Source: Agromyces subbeticus DSM 16689 (GTDB lineage Bacteria; Actinomycetota; Actinomycetes; Actinomycetales; Microbacteriaceae). From it: a DNA stretch of 64,000 nt. The notes below the pieces were generated by a model. That model was not told the DNA's origin. It saw only the letters and a program-made list of their open reading frames with translations, and did not search any database. The position numbers and the translations under genes are program-made. Below, piece after piece: positions 63,788-64,000 of the stretch (positions within the stretch are counted from its first letter, which is position 1; the number at the start of each line of letters is the position of its first letter). Location of the stretch: the NCBI RefSeq assembly GCF_000421565.1, contig NZ_ATXG01000007.1, positions 119,518 to 183,517 on the forward strand, in the 5' to 3' direction.

Positions 63788-64000
63788 GTGGACACACCTG
63801 AACTTGCCGCCCTGGTCCCAGGCTTCATGGCTCGGCATCCGGGGCAAGAGTGGACGCTGACGTCGGGGAAGGGCGCGGGCGAGGACCTCGTAGTCACCCT
63901 GTCTCCTGTGACCGCCCCTGAGCGGATTGCGACAGCCCGGGTCTACGCGGGGGCCGAGGTCTTCCTCTTCGACTTCTCCGGTCACAGCAGCGCCGACTTT
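63788..64000 (+). CDS. Hypothetical protein, partial
   Basis: From the GTG at 63788 a 71-codon frame runs off the window: MDTPELAALVPGFMARHPGQ opening, then GEDLVVTLSPVTAPERIATA and AEVFLFDFSGHSS. No family is recognised. Confidence 0.5.
   Translation, partial: MDTPELAALVPGFMARHPGQEWTLTSGKGAGEDLVVTLSPVTAPERIATARVYAGAEVFLFDFSGHSSADF

Noticed and set aside
1..64000. CRISPR arrays, tRNA, rRNA, transposase, integrase
   Set aside because: No regularly spaced repeats, cloverleaf, rRNA block, DDE or tyrosine-recombinase motifs were found by reading.

Overview
The window is high-GC actinobacterial DNA. WhiB, SigR/RsrA, a fused E2-E1 2-oxoglutarate decarboxylase (Kgd), GuaB1, HelR and many leaderless promoters (TANNNT placed 6-7 nt before the start codon) point to Actinomycetia. 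Gene content and the abundant octamer GGCATCCG suggest a Microbacteriaceae-like organism, but that family-level placement is inference.

From 1 to about 50.2 kb the window is ordinary chromosome with compact operons: the end of metX; a histidine kinase/membrane protein/response regulator operon (0.2-3.3 kb); an MFS exporter; a polar amino-acid ABC importer (6.4-8.9 kb); nnrD; two CNNM/CorC-type membrane proteins; guaB1; kgd; an MMPL transporter; sigR-rsrA; aroA-rsgA-bcp; whiB; rdgB-rph-murI; pncB; and an ABC exporter whose ATPase carries a long Ala/Lys-rich tail. A surface-polymer locus at 33.7-42 kb combines a LicC-like nucleotidyltransferase, a Wzm/Wzt-type exporter, a CDP-glycerol glycerophosphotransferase-like enzyme, two family-2 glycosyltransferases and a CDP-alcohol phosphotransferase. 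It is followed by an HtrA-type protease, a DapC-like aminotransferase, a nitrilase-family enzyme, a DHA2 drug exporter with a structured leader, and helR behind a rifamycin-associated element (RAE).

From 50.2 to 61.3 kb the character changes. GC content drops, codon use is less biased, the GGCATCCG octamer nearly vanishes, and several genes are broken. Two diverged direct copies of a 146-148 bp sequence (50185-50330 and 61144-61291) bracket the segment, so I read it as an accessory island. It holds a HEPN-type protein with a zinc ribbon, an ankyrin protein, a 586-residue protein of unknown family, a frameshifted PIN-domain protein, a membrane-anchored coiled-coil protein, a three-helix membrane protein with a small partner, decayed esterase genes, and a TetR-controlled membrane hydrolase. 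The first four make the best candidate for an undescribed conflict or defence module.

From 61.3 kb to the end the sequence is debris plus remnants: a small hypothetical protein, an FtsK/EssC-type ATPase pseudogene, a TetR regulator with its operator, a truncated SGNH-hydrolase gene ending at an inverted repeat, and a partial gene at the right edge. I found no tRNA, rRNA, CRISPR array, transposase or integrase.
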